A program made the position numbers and the translations under genes. This document shows positions 31,440-43,459 of a stretch of DNA of 57,500 bases, piece after piece. The stretch's first letter is position 1, and every line of letters starts with the position of its first letter. The stretch spans positions 1 through 57,500 of the forward strand of contig CAJNDS010000211.1 in NCBI GenBank assembly GCA_905221605.1, written 5' to 3'. The DNA comes from Symbiodinium natans. Taxonomy: Eukaryota; Sar; Dinophyceae; Suessiales; Symbiodiniaceae. The notes under the pieces are model-generated. The model saw nothing but the letters and a program-made list of their open reading frames with translations. It had not been told where the DNA came from and made no database searches.

Positions 31440-32380
31440 GGTCAAATTATAGTAAATATCGTAACGGAAAGGTGCAGAGTCTGCAGCTTCGTGCACCTCG
31501 AGGTCTGCCCGGACCATGCTGAACGGCTCATCCTCCTTGATCAGAAGTAGCCACATCTGGGGCACGCTCCCCAGTACTTCCTGGGGGCTGCAGCTTGGAA
31601 ACAGCTGCAACATTCGCGGGGCTTCCCTAATTGAGATGCGTATCCTTCAAGCTAGCTCAGGAGGTCCAACAGCTGCTACAAGTCATCCCTTGTGGCTTCT
31701 AAAGAACTCAATAAGTCTACTATGAAGTGATGATCACTCAAGTGTCGGCCATCAGCATGCCGAAACGGTCAGCATCGGCCATCAAGCGTTGCAGAGTCGC
31801 AGAAGCCCAGGCAGCCTTCACACCTGCGACACTCACGGTTTAAAATAATTTTTCTGCCATCAAACTGTCCTTTCCAACATCTTTCGTCCCAAAAAACGCC
31901 TAGTGGCCCGAGCCCAAGCCCAGCTCCAGCGCCTGGAGCCTTGAGGAGCACCACTGCGCGGAAGTCTGACTCGGGGCTCTTAGTGGTCTGACCTGGCAGA
32001 GTCCAAAGCATCCAACAACGCCGAAGCGTTCCAAGTGTTCCGAAGTTTCCACGCGCCTGTGATGCTGTCCTCAGAAGCCGGGGAGGATGGCTGCGAGGAA
32101 GGCGGCTCCTGCGCTGTCTTACCGACCTCTTAAGCCAGCCTGAGCTCACCCCAGAAAGAGAACCCCATAGTTGCACAGGAGGCCCATGTGCTCAACAATC
32201 TTTGAGAACTTTCTGACCGCTTCGCACAGCAAAAGATCATCTGAAGCATCAGAGCATGGTCCCTACAAAGCCCTACAAGGTGCCCGAAAAAAAGGCATCT
32301 GCCCAGTCCTTCGACGGGCCATCGTAGAACTTCACCTGCCTTGGTTGCACGCGTTCTTGCCGTTTTGATACAGAAAAACC
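31440..32380 (-). CDS. Exon-like segments of an unknown gene
   Basis: Minus-strand segments in different frames look like successive exons: about 32280-32340 (QERVQPRQVKFYDGPSKDWA), 32165-32225 (LCEAVRKFSKIVEHMGLLCN), 31800-31960 (GPLGVFWDERCWKGQFDGRK, then IILNRECRRC) and 31455-31613 (PQEVLGSVPQMWLLLIKEDE, then PFSMVRADLEVHEAADSAPF). This pattern of short frame-shifting pieces is what the synthetase gene shows nearby. I do not recognise the protein. With 30747-31202 they may form one gene. Confidence 0.35.
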
Positions 32381-33374
32381 TTTGACTGACAGAGCATCTA
32401 GCCACCACAGAGTGCAGGTGCCTACAGCTGCACAGCAGGGTGGACGTGTGGCGTTGCTGCTGTCAAGGCACACTCGCTTGTCTGCGATGTCTGCAATGGC
32501 CGCAAAACCTGCAGATTCAACGGCATGATCCTATTCCAGGCGGGCTACAGGTGCTGACAGTCAGCGACACTCGAAGCCTGAGACAGCACTTTGCTCCAGA
32601 GCCGCGATCTTCTTCTCCGGAAACTCCTCTCCTCAGCAGGCATGCAGTGCACTGGCGTCGAGCAGAGGAATACCTTTACATGCATGCGGTTGTACGTGCG
32701 TGCACCAACGACTGAGCCATCAACTTGCGAGGCCTGCCTTAGAGAAGACTCTGCTCACACGTACTTAAACAAGTTCGCGTTACCTTGTGATTTTGAGGAC
32801 GTGCAGATTCGGCACAAGGCGGTCAACTAAAGATCGCCGTGTATGACGTGGCACAGATTGGCACAGTTAGAGGGTGCCGCGTACGCCCCGCCTCGACGTT
32901 ACTAGTTTTCTCTTCCATCTCCCCCCACCCCCACGAGCGTTAAGGGCCCTGGGGCTGGGACTGGGTTTTCTAGCCGTGCGCTGTGAGTTGGTTTCTATGC
33001 TATGTAGCATAGCTACACGAGAGTCCCCTAGTAAACACCTTTTAACACAACAACCCTGGTACAAATGAAACAAGGCCCCGATAACAATGCACCCTATGTT
33101 AGAAGAACTCTTCAGTGAAGCTGTCCCACGTCTACCAAACGGCCTTGGCTTCACGCCCAGACAATCCAGCTTCGACTCAGTCCTAAACCAATAACCCCAG
33201 CATTACAGAGCCTCTACATAGACTCTACATATTGTAAACCTCCATAAGCTAACTTGCAAAAGCCAAAAAAACCCTTCAGACTGGCCCTTCGGTTGGGCTC
33301 AGTAGGATGTATCATGCTTTTGGGCTCAGAGGGTGTTTTGGGGGGAACAAATCTGCAAAGCCCACGTCAACCTG

Positions 33375-33600
33375 TCATGACTGGTTTGCAGGCTCGGGTG
33401 CCGATTGCAAGGACAAGTTCGTGAAGTGAACGGTGAGCTTCACTGCTGCCTCCGCCACTCCGTAGTGGACCAGGTGGTGGATTACTTGGCCTGGAGGCCA
33501 AACAAGCAGAAGCAGCACAGAGAGATCTGCCCGGTCACTGCCTGACCAGCGATTCACGAAGTAGCGCCGCCCCCACACCGGATCGATGGCTTCCCGCCAG
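33375..33600 (-). CDS. Exon-like segment, unknown
   Basis: The minus strand reads REAIDPVWGRRYFVNRWSGS, DRADLSVLLLLVWPPGQVIH and VAEAAVKLTVHFTNLSLQ to a stop at 33375. It has clear protein-like composition with one hydrophobic strand. Family not recognised. Confidence 0.4.
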
Positions 33601-34789
33601 TCGCGCGTGTAGATGCTCTTCGCCTGGCTACGGACGGCTACGGAGTGGACATCTGCAGCCTCCGCGCTCTGTCCTCACTCTGAGTTCACATCTTTTCATT
33701 GTTCCACCGCCCCCCCCCCTCCCCCCCGGCCCCGTTGCCCATTCCTCCCCCGCCCGCAAAAGGCGCAGGCCTCCAGCTCGCCAAGCTCTTTCAACCTCGC
33801 AGAGTGGTAACGAGAAAGGCGCCGCTCTGGAATCATTTTCTGAAGTACATTTAGCATACATGTAAAAACATGTTCATCATATTTGAGCTTTGGGAGTCTT
33901 GACTCCTTGCATTTAGCAGTGCAGTTTCCTTTTGTATGGCACCCTGATACAAAGCTGGGGTCCCAATGCTTTGTCCAGAGGCCTCATGACCTTCCTCTTC
34001 TGCTGCTGAGCTGCAAAGCTGGCAGTTCGGCCAGTTCTTCCTCTTCCTCCTGAGGCAGATGTAAGACTGCCTTGCATGCTCTGAATCACCACACTGTCGA
34101 CTGCCTCGAAGGCCGGCATCTTCGAGGACTTGGATGCGGTCTCCTGGTTAAGCACAGGACTCCATTTGCGGGTGTCTTGGGTCTGCAGCGTGAGATGTCA
34201 TGCTGACTCTGCCAGGAGCAGGCTGCTCTGGAGGGCCTTGGACAACTGGATTTCAACGTTCTCCGCTTTGTCGCGCTGATCCTGGCGCCTGCGTGTTCAA
34301 CGCGCAGCTCACATTCCCCGATCTCTCCCAACTTATCCACCACCGCATTCAAACTCCCAAACTGGCCAATCTTCGGCCGACATACTGTGGCTCACAACGT
34401 AGCAGGCTAACGCAGCCAACATTCTATCCGCCCGTGAATGGACGTTCCTACCAGCAGGCCAACTTTCTCTTCCTGATTTCCCACCATCTGCCATCACCAC
34501 GCATGAAACATCCGACCAGCATCAAGCTCCCAGGGCTGTGATTCTGACTCTTCCTTCTGGCGTGCCTGAATTCCTCGGGGTGAACTTGGCCGAGGAACCG
34601 CTTCCTGCGAATGTGGGGGGCATCTGGCGCCCGAAGGCTTGCGGAGGCTTGCGAACTGAATTCGTTGTTTTTTCATGTCCCTTGAAGTTCATGTGTCATG
34701 TGACAGCCACGCCTCAAGCATGACCAACCAGCTTCTGTGTACAGCTCCATCCATCCTCCTGTGGAGACATGTGGCGCCCTCTCATGCCC

Positions 34790-34918
34790 TCTCTTAGAGC
34801 AGGTTCCCATTTGCGTGCCTACTGCCGTTTCCGCCGTCTCTTCTTCGATGGCTTTGATTCGAAGAACGCGGCCCAAGCGGCCATCGATCTCAGCGAGCTG
34901 CACCTCAGCTCCTGTCAC
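34790..34918 (-). CDS. Exon-like segment, unknown
   Basis: The minus strand reads VTGAEVQLAEIDGRLGRVLR and IKAIEEETAETAVGTQMG, a charged helix-like segment. It lies between weaker pieces. Family not recognised. Confidence 0.35.
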
Positions 34919-35249
34919 TGAAATCCGTACTTTCTACGTGTGTCAGATGCCGCCAGGGAGCCACATCACCGCGTTGCAGATTTCCAACCACTTGGCTGTC
35001 AATGTCTTTCGTCTCACGGAGCTGCATCCTCAGTTCAGAATGCTCTCAGTGGGAGCTGCAGGCCGCCAGGCTTGAAGGCTAAGCGACTTGTCAGACAGTC
35101 CCTGCCCATTCTGCCGAGGGACTTCGTTGGATGCCACTCACTCTCGTCCTCCAGGAGACAGAGGCCTACTCTGTCGTCTAGAGCCGAAAAGGGGAAGTGA
35201 AGTCTGGTAAACATTCGCAGCCTCGACAGCCGGCGGTCCTGCTGATCCT

Positions 35250-35530
35250 CCTCGGCAATGTGGCCCCCTTGAGGCTCGACCCAGAAGTCCGCTCCCTGCA
35301 TGTTTCGAGACAAGGCAGGGCAGGACAAACAAAAATAGCGGGAGAGAAAGCAAGAGAGAGCCAAGGTTGTGAACATTTTCTCGGGCATCCTCGGTTGCCA
35401 TTTTGCAAGTTGCCACAGCGGCCGTCATCAAGTGGCTCCCCATTTTTGAGGCCTCCGTGAGCAAAGTCAGCGCTGCACCATCGGCACCACCCAGATCTGT
35501 CCAACCCAAACCTGGCAGGAACACTTCGGT
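35250..35530 (-). CDS. Exon-like segment with a hydrophobic span
   Basis: The minus strand reads LGGADGAALTLLTEASKMGS, HLMTAAVATCKMATEDAREN and NLGSLLLSLPLFLFVLPC. The last part could be a membrane span. It sits in a longer open frame (to 35671) whose upstream part is arginine/proline-rich and less convincing. Not recognised. Confidence 0.35.
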
Positions 35531-35889
35531 TTGGGCGCTTTGGGGTTCAGGCCTTGGGGTGGCACGCCTGGGCTTGGATCGTCTTCTTCCGTGGGCACGA
35601 TGACCCGGACAGAGCCGCCGGGGGAGACCCACTGTGTAATCACCAGGGAGCCCAGTGGCCTCCAGGCTCAATCGTCAAAGGCAAACGGAGCTGCTGATGG
35701 TCGTTTATGTCAATCCATCCTACGGTAGTCTTTCCAGCTCTTACAAGTGGAGCTGTTGTCATCATCGTGTTAGACCGTTTGGCCGAGGCACATGGACACA
35801 ATTCGGCGGCTGCGTTCGTCCTTCACGTGCAGCAGAGCTCGAGCGACTGTGCCAAGCTGATTCATCTGGCCGCGAGCTCCTCTGCTTCA

Positions 35890-36240
35890 CGGATGTGAGC
35901 CCACTCCATCTCGACCACCGCCGGCTTCCAAATTTTTAGCCTGCATGGATGTGCTGCAACACAGCTTGGGGAGGTCGTGCAGGCTTCTAAGCCGAGGATT
36001 TGGCCTCAGCAGCTCGTGCAGGCGAGTGATAGACGGCGCGTGGCGATTCTTCCAGACCATCTCCTACACCCGTGAGCCCATGAGCACCAGCCATTTCGGT
36101 AGAGCGCACTAGAACATGCAGATGCCGTCCTGGTAAGGTGGCAAGGCCATCCGCTGCCAGTCGCACAGAGCCCTCCCTGCCACCATCGACGACAGCAGCT
36201 CCGGCAAGGTCTGCAGGGACAAGCCCGTCACGCCCATAAA
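35890..36240 (-). CDS. Exon-like segments, unknown
   Basis: One minus-strand frame reads LSLQTLPELLSSMVAGRALC near 36200 and, after two in-frame stops that could be intronic, EMVWKNRHAPSITRLHELLR and PNPRLRSLHDLPKLCC near 36000. A second frame is open over the same bases but is glycine/alanine-rich. No family recognised. Confidence 0.25.
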
Positions 36241-36760
36241 AACCCAAGAGGCGATCTCACACGATCTAATTCTTGGTCGAGCTAGGACATGCTAAAACAT
36301 GCGAAACACCCTGTGGCCCTGAGAGAATGCACGACTTTGCAAAACTCTCTCACTGCGCCTTGGGCTGCGGCTTCGGCACCGGCACTGGCAGCGGCTCGGG
36401 CCTTCGCTTGCGTCCAAAGCTGAGAGGCCCAAGGCCACAAAGGTGCACGCAGCAACAGCGCACCAAGCGCATCCAAGCCGCCACAGAACTCCGATACCGG
36501 GCCACACAATAGGTATGATACCTCGGAACTCGGAACTGTTGGTACTTGGGCAACCAAGTAGGTGAAAGGGAAGCATCTCTTCGCACATTATCATCCGTCA
36601 ATCCATGCAGTCATCCTCGGCTTGGTACTTGAAAGGTACTGCTTTGGGAGACTGGCAAAGGAAGCAGACCCTTGACCCGATCCTTGAGCTCATTCCTTGA
36701 TCTGCTGTGACAGCTGTACCCTGTGTGTTTTGGGCTGGGCCGATTACCCTTCTTCTCTCT

Positions 36761-37000
36761 CTAGAAAACCAAGAAGCCTTGGCCTTTCCGTCGAGCCGAG
36801 CTTTTCGAGCTTTTCGAGCTGCCAACCTGCTGGCTCTGCAGGCTTTGCAAAAGCTCGTGCCATGCTTTGGCTTCTGAGGCATATGGCAAAAATTCCTGGT
36901 CAGGCATACTACTTATTAGTGAATCCAGTGGCGCCTCCTCCGGAAGTTCGATCTCGGGAGCCATACTCGGCTGCTTGCGGAAGTGGGGGAAGCCCTGCAA
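36761..37000 (-). CDS. Exon-like segment, unknown (acidic then Ser/Lys-rich tail)
   Basis: The minus strand reads MAPEIELPEEAPLDSLISSM, PDQEFLPYASEAKAWHELLQ and SLQSQQVGSSKSSKSSARRK to a stop at 36761. The composition strongly suggests real protein, perhaps a C-terminal exon with a basic tail. Not recognised. Confidence 0.45.
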   Translation of the reverse strand: MQGFPHFRKQPSMAPEIELPEEAPLDSLISSMPDQEFLPYASEAKAWHELLQSLQSQQVGSSKSSKSSARRKGQGFLVF

Positions 37001-37715
37001 GGCCACTTTCAAGGTACTGTGCCAAAGCAAGCCTATGTAAACTGAGTGATCCTGCATGCAGCAGTATTGCAGTTTACAGGAAAATTGCAGAGACAGCGAT
37101 TTGAGGTACGAGCAAAAGTTTTGGTCTGCAAAGAAACACCCTCACTTGCCAAAGTGTCCAAGATCTGCCTGAGGAGTGCAGAGGCTAACCTCAGAAGCAA
37201 TCCGAGACATGAGTGGTGCTACCCGTGAGGTGATTGCAGAAGCCTCCACATGTTGAGCACGGTCGCATGCAAACACAGTCAAAAACAGCAAGGGCAGCTG
37301 CAGCAAACCACCCAAGCACATTCAGAGACAAGCCAGCCGAAAGCAGAAAACAACCCAAGCAACGTCATGAAACATCACAGCCACAGTCAGGAAACAAGAC
37401 AAACAATGTTTGCTGCGTTTGCCTGGCTTGTTTGTGTGGCGCTGCTGCCTCTGATTTTGTGTTTGCTGACAGTTTCTGTTGACTTTGTGCCCGTGTTTGC
37501 TGAATGCGGCTGCTCTCTACAGATGTTGCATCTTTAGAGTTTCTGATGCAGTTGGAACACCCCATGATCTCGCTTAAGCACGAAAGTTTTTGACATCCTG
37601 CGACAATCCCTCTCTGTCTTGCCGAGTCGCCCATCCACCACCCTCCAGGTCTGGCAGCCGCGCGCGGAATCCAAGGATCTGCGAGGAGGCGGGGGGCGGG
37701 GTGGGCACCCCTAAA

Positions 37716-37815
37716 CCCTGCCCGAAACCCTCCCCCTTTCCCGCCCCGAAACTCTCCCCGAAACCCTCCCCCAGACCCTCGCCTGAACCCCCAAACACAC
37801 CCCCAAACACCCTAA
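37716..37815. repeat. Degenerate CCCTAAA-derived C-rich repeat
   Basis: A series of heptamer-like units such as CCCTAAA, CCCGAAA and CCCTCCC. It looks like a decayed telomere-type repeat. The Gly-Glu-rich minus frame (GEGFGESFG-like) over it is an artefact. Confidence 0.55.
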
Positions 37816-39324
37816 CAAAAACGGCCTCAGCGAAGCACCGGAGCCGGTAGCCCCTTGGAAGCCGCGCCCATGGATCGCTCCCCACATCCTGACCTCAGCT
37901 TCCCCCCGGAAGATTCTAGAACGGCTTTCAGGATCGGGTCTGAGGCAGAATATATGGGCTGTAGGATTCTGTAGGATACTGTAGGACACTGTAGGAGAGC
38001 TGCATCAAAGAGTTTGTTCACGGCCGTGCTCTCAGGCACCAACCGACAGTGACCACGAGCTCTTCCTTGCCCAGCGGCAGCACCGCAAAGAACGGCCCTG
38101 CGAAACTGGCGAAACGGGCTTCGACAGGAGCCCCAACTACCGGCGCACACAGCAAGCAGGCCAAAATCTCTCATGCCTTGCCTTCGAGGAACTCCCCCTC
38201 TGGAGGCTTGGCGCCTAAACAGGAATGATCAAGAATGTGTGTAGCTTCCCACTTGCAAGCATCTTGAACCCACCTGGCATCAGCTGGCCCTCCACAAGCT
38301 CAGGAGGCTCTTCGACTGGCGCAACCATCGCCTGAATCGCAATCGCTGCTTCAACAAAGAGGACGGTAAATAGATGTAACTAGCGCAAGCCACATCCAGC
38401 ATGCGACAGCTCGCAGCGGCCTTCAGCAGAGGCCGACTATCTCGCATGGAGTATTTGACGTATCCTGTGCAGGCACTGATTGATGTCTGGCACTTTGTCG
38501 ACAACGAGAGGCCTATCGCCCTTTCGCTGAGTCCCTCGCCGGTGGCAGCATCCCCACCCGGCTCTGGCGGAGGCACGAGCACCGTCGCAATGCCTCCAAC
38601 TTGCACGCCTTTCTACTTGTCAGTAGTTGTCAGCCTCTCCCAATGTAGGCGTGCTGAAGCAACAACGGATATAGACGGGCGGAAGGCTGCAAAAACAGAC
38701 TGGCGCGTACTACTCCTGCTCCTCGACCAGTAATGTGGCCTGTTTTGTCATCGAACATCTGCGCGATGATCATTCGCCCCTTTTCCTGGGCTTCGGCACT
38801 GCAGCGCTGCACTTTTGTTCGATGAAAACAGATCCAAGCGAACTATCAGGATGCACGAGGACACACGAGGAACAAAGGGAGGTGCCCATGAAACAGCGAG
38901 TGTCCCAGCGAGCGATGGGCTCGCCAGACAGGCTGGCATCCGCATATACCTCACATAGATCGTCCCAACCAAGAATGCTCTGCCGGACCGTAGCCGAGTC
39001 CGACTTTCACACAAGCACTTCGGATCGCTCGAAAAGGTGAGGCAACTTGCAATCTCATCCAAGGCGCGTTCATGCACCAGTCGTCTTGCCTCTGGATTTC
39101 CAGAGCCTCTGGATCAATACCTGACTCTTGAGACGGAAGCATCAGTGTCACGATTGTTCGAATCGATGGTCAGACCACTCGGAGGCTATGCATTGTCAGC
39201 AGAGTCACAGCACAGATCCCAGCTTCTGTTCAGGAGGAGGTCGTCAAGTCCTCCAGTTCTGATCACCTGTGCCGGAAACAGATGTGGCACTGCGGCGGTG
39301 TTAGCAGCGCGTTCTTGCATTGTA

Positions 39325-39631
39325 ATCCGAGCACTTGCTGAATTAATACCCCCACATTTAAAGAATTTTTTTTGTCCGGAAGCCAGCCGGAAGACTACTT
39401 TCCATTAGGGGGGATTTCGTATGGAAAACCCCCCCCCCCCACATTTAAAGAAATTGTTTTCGGGGGGTTCCAAAAAATGCTTGCGGAGATGCGAAGCTAC
39501 AGCACCTCAGGGATCTGCAGCCTATTGTTTGTAATAGAGAATCAATGCAGGTCCATGGTCCAATTATTGCGGAACCCTGCCTTCCTTGTTGCGGCGGGGG
39601 GTGGGGGGCCCAACTAAACAGGTGCTCGGAT
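39325..39631. mobile_element. Small mariner-like non-autonomous element (MITE) with TA duplication
   Basis: Terminal inverted repeats begin ATCCGAGCAC on both ends, with similarity continuing inwards for about 30 bp (AATTA...CCCCCAC against its complement). The 307-bp element is flanked directly by TA at 39323-39324 and 39632-39633, the target duplication of Tc1/mariner transposons (family knowledge). Inside is an internal direct repeat, CCCCCACATTTAAAGAA, at about 39350 and 39433. There is no transposase frame, so it would depend on an enzyme supplied elsewhere. Confidence 0.7.
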
Positions 39632-40059
39632 TAACAGTACATATGCACTCACAAGGGTGTCCGGAAACCCAACTTATTTGAAGAATGTGCGGGATCACCC
39701 GTTTCTGGACACATGTTGACAAGACGAGAAGGAGCCCTGGGGTAGACGTGCGGTGCCTCGTTCACACCCCATGTCGTTCGGCCGTTGATAGGGGAGACCT
39801 CACTTCGTGCTTGGTGCTCGGCTATTTGATTTGAGGTACTTGGTGCAGCAGCTTCGGCCGAGGTGCATAAAGGGGACGGTTCCACACTGGATCCATGATT
39901 TGGCGCCAGCCACCTCTTCAGAGGAGCCCAGGCTCAGCGTGTCAAACATGTTGAGTCAAAAAGCTGTCATGTCGACACCACGTTCAGCGCTTTGGGCTCC
40001 CGCCAACCACCGTCTCGCGCTGCTCCTGCCTGGAACTCTGGCGTTCTACTCTTCCTTTT

Positions 40060-40160
40060 GTTTCGCTCTCTCTCTCTCTCCCTTTCTTTCTTTCTTTCTT
40101 ACTTTCCTTCCTTCTTACTTTTCTTCCTTCCTTCCTTTCTTTCTTTATTTTTTGGAGGCA
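40060..40160. repeat. CT/CTTT-rich microsatellite
   Basis: Runs of CTCT, CTTTCTTT and CTTCC. Similar shorter CT blocks lie at about 40360-40395 and 40448-40490. Basic/acidic and Leu-Phe-Ser frames across them are artefacts. Confidence 0.95.
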
Positions 40161-41092
40161 TGGGGGCAAGCCCCCGGGCGTCATCGCCCGCCCCTGTGTT
40201 CGGGGCCACTTGGTGAACTGGTGAGGCCACCGCGTACAGCTCGTCTTTCTTCCCCTGCCCCCTATGCTCCTTCTTCCTATGCACAGCGGAGAGGCCCCCC
40301 CCGAAAGAAGGCCACGGCCACTCTGGCCCGCCGGTCTGTCTTGCGGTGAGATGGCGACCCTCTCTCTCACTCTTTCTCTCTCTCTCTGTCTCCATGTTTT
40401 CTCGGTGGCGAAAGGCAATTGCGAGAAACAGCACAGCAGGTCGGGGGCGCTCTCTCTCTCTCTCTCTCGCGCTCCCTCGCTCTCAGTTTAGCAGAAGTCC
40501 AGCACGGGGACTTGATAAAATGGCAAAAACAGGAACAGCGCCAGCTGCAGTCAAGCTGCCGAGATGGAGGGCCGACGAACTGGAAGGCAAGCTTCCTGAG
40601 GCACTCGGGAATTACAAGGCACCTTTCGAAGAGGCCTAGAACTATGGCCATAGGACAGCGCAGCTGTGGGAGCTGTGGGAGCTATAGCGGCTATAGACCC
40701 AGGGATAACGAAGTTAACGAGTGTGCTTGCGCTGGCTCAACTTTGGCGGACTTTGGCGAAGGCACGGCAGCTGCAGAGGCTCCGAGCTGCCACGGCTCGA
40801 GCGGCGGCTTCCCCTGCGAAGGCTGTGAAAAAAACTTCAAATTAATAAAAAAAAAAAAGTGTCAAGGACCTCACACAAGACGCCGCGACCCCATGCGGCC
40901 GGTGATGGGCGGTGGAGGTAAAGTAGGAAAACCCGGTGCCTCGATGAGTGTCGGGAGCCTCTCCTGACTGGACTGCCAATTCCAAAGACTCTTTCTGCAG
41001 AGATACACATGCAATATGGCTACCACTAGCCTGTCCTCGAGTGGGGTTTAGATCCGCTCCTCCCATAGATTTCTTGCCATGAGCTGCCCCAC

Positions 41093-41227
41093 ACACACAC
41101 ACACACCCACACCCACACCCACACCCACACCCACACCCACACCCACACCCACACGCACACGCACACGCACACGCACACGCACACGCACACGCACACGCAC
41201 ACGCATACGCACACGCACACGCACACC
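41093..41227. repeat. CACACC and CACACG hexanucleotide array
   Basis: CA dinucleotides at 41093-41106 turn into CACACC units, then CACACG units to 41227. Open frames across it are artefacts. Confidence 0.97.
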
Positions 41228-41348
41228 GACAGCAGCGTCCAAAGCGAATTGCTTGGTGCAGGCTCCTCACACTGAGCTTGGAGGCCGACCTAGGTAGACA
41301 CAACAGCATTCAACAGCGTCAATGATCTGAGCATGTGAAGCCTAGCTA

Positions 41349-41777
41349 TTGATTGAAGAGCTGAGGACAAGCCGAGCTCCAGGCCGCGAGGGGGCTGAGG
41401 GAAGCTTCGAGCCGGCCCTGAGAGGCGGACAGGATATGATTTGGCTGATGCATTTGCCTGCGACTGCTACACCCGGCCTTGACGCCTTGGAATCACTCCT
41501 GAGGCAGTTCAAAAATGGGCTCGCCTGGAAGAATTCTCCTATGTTATCCTGTTACCCGACATATCCTGGAATCGCAGGCTATCTCATCAGTGAGCTTCTC
41601 AATTGCCTGCATCGCCTGCCAGGGGAAGGAATTGAAGGAAGGATGAGAACGATCAGTGAGAAATTCGGTGTCAAGCCTCATGAGTCGACATGCCGGCTGC
41701 TTCCAGTTCCTGCGTCATCACCACTCACGACCATGGCACAGAAACCTTCAAAGGCAACGAATCTCAAAAGGCCTTGA
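41349..41777 (+). CDS. Hypothetical protein, plus-strand open frame of 142 codons
   Basis: An uninterrupted frame with convincing stretches: GLDALESLLRQFKNGLAWKN, PGIAGYLISELLNCLHRLPG and MRTISEKFGVKPHESTC. No domain is recognised, and no signal or membrane span is evident. It is one of few plus-strand frames with sustained protein-like composition. Splicing at either end cannot be excluded. Confidence 0.35.
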   Translation: MIEELRTSRAPGREGAEGSFEPALRGGQDMIWLMHLPATATPGLDALESLLRQFKNGLAWKNSPMLSCYPTYPGIAGYLISELLNCLHRLPGEGIEGRMRTISEKFGVKPHESTCRLLPVPASSPLTTMAQKPSKATNLKRP

Positions 41778-42290
41778 GGTGCTCCTGCAGTTCACGCTGC
41801 GTCTTCTGGTTCGTGGTCTCCTCTCTCGGGGCGCATCACACACCATGGCGTCACAACGAGTCGCAACAAGTGCTTGCCAACATCAGCTCGCGGCACCCAG
41901 CGGGGCCGCATGGGGCCCCCTGCGCATCAGCCCGCTCCGCCCGCTCCTCCAGCACGCGACGCAGGGTTGCCGACCCATCCAGTCGCACGAATGAGATCCA
42001 CCCATCCACCAGATCCTCCTCGTCCTCCAGGCGACACTATGCCACAGAAACTGCGCTCACTGCGTGGCGGCACAACTCTGCTCCTCAGAGTTGGCATTTG
42101 CCTCTACTCAGCTCGCTTTCTCGTTCAACATATAAAGTTCATTGCATGGGCACTTTAACGGTGACCAGTCCTCGTGGATCCAACCTACAAGGGCTCTCGT
42201 GCCCTCAATCAGATTGAGGCCGATCGAAGTGCCCACCTTCCTTGGCCAGTAGAACTTCGGCAGGACGCCCATGAAAACCAAAAAAAGAAC

Positions 42291-42409
42291 AGGGTTTTGG
42301 GTTCAGGGTTCAGGGTTCAGGGTTTAGGGTTTAGGGTTTAGGGTTTAGGGTTTAGGGTTTAGGGTTTAGGGTTTAGGGTTTGGGGTTTAGGGTTTAGGGT
42401 TTAGGGTTG
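42291..42409. repeat. Interstitial telomere-type (TTTAGGG)n array
   Basis: Starts with TTCAGGG units and continues as about ten near-perfect TTTAGGG units. TTTAGGG is the telomere repeat of plants and dinoflagellates. There is single-copy sequence on both sides, so this is an internal array and not a chromosome end. Confidence 0.97.
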
Positions 42410-43459
42410 AGCAGAAACGCAAACGGTGCCGAGCCACAGCCATCCCAGTGGCTCGCTGCGAGGGTCTCGGCCCTTGGATGCTCTCATCAACCTTCACACT
42501 GGTCACAAGCCCTGATGCCGTGGTGCCTCCGTGACAAGGAGGGCGTCACCCTCCTGCATGTCGGGTATGGAACGCGGATGCTGAAAATTGCCCTAGTTGG
42601 AAACGCCCGATTTGCGTGCGCGTGTTGAAGAGAGCACTGTCAACTTGGCTCGGTCGCCTGGGGACCCTCGGCTCCCGGAAGAGGCTCAAGGACGATCCTT
42701 GGCAACATGCAAGTCATTACATGGAGATTGAGCAAGCAACATCGTCGCCAAACAGAATCTACGAAGGCACTCTCAACGTCAACGACAACAGAACACTCAA
42801 CTTGGTCTCATGGCTTCCGCCGAAAACTCTCCTACTATTGCATCTGCGCCTTTTTTAATTGCTATTTTTCTGGGAAGTGTTTTGGGCTATTCTGGTATAA
42901 TTACAGAATAAGAAGCCATGTTTGATGCTGCACAGACGACCGATGTTGACATGTGAGGCGTGCACACTGGCGGGCGTGGTTTGGGGGAAGGATTGAGAAC
43001 TGATTGATTCCTGAATGTAAGCATTGCCTAAGATGAAGTCGCCTGGCTTCCCTAGGCATGTTCACCATATTGGCTCTTTTCGGGGTCTGCTTAAAGGGGC
43101 TTACGGATGTCCACGGTCCATAGCTTATGGTGGTTTGTTTGAGATTCGTTTAGTCGTTCAGGGTGTCGGCAGTGATTGCTTGGGGGTTTGCGACCTTTGT
43201 GTGTGCATTTTGAGCTTGGTGCGGATTTAGAAGAAAAAGGCGGCCCAGCTTAGAGAAAAGGAAGAGAGCAAAACGATCACTGCATGTATCCCTACAGTAG
43301 GACAAGGAGGCGTTCGTTGCTGGGCCAAGGAGCCAAACGGGGGTGACCACAGCATTCATCCCAGTGACATCGTCCGTACGCATCCGGGCAGGAAGCCGCT
43401 GTAAATATCGGCTCCCGTCCTTGCTGTCATGGGGCCTAGTGACCTAGTGACTCAAGTGC

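Noticed and set aside
35138-35671. 177-codon minus-strand frame taken as one protein
   Set aside because: Only the middle third has convincing composition; the ends are Arg/Pro/Gly-rich, so I list the middle part only.
38401-38640. Plus-strand frame reading SRMEYLTYPVQALIDVWHFV
   Set aside because: The minus strand is equally open with comparable composition, and no splice or homology cue decides between them; not called.
39037-39408. Plus-strand frame of 123 codons (LDQYLTLETEASVSRLFES)
   Set aside because: A minus-strand frame over the same bases (PSQESGIDPEALEIQRQDDW) is equally plausible, and the 3' end runs into the mobile element; strand undecidable.
40842-41309. Cys-Ala / Val-Cys frame of 155 codons
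   Set aside because: Translation of the CACACC/CACACG array.
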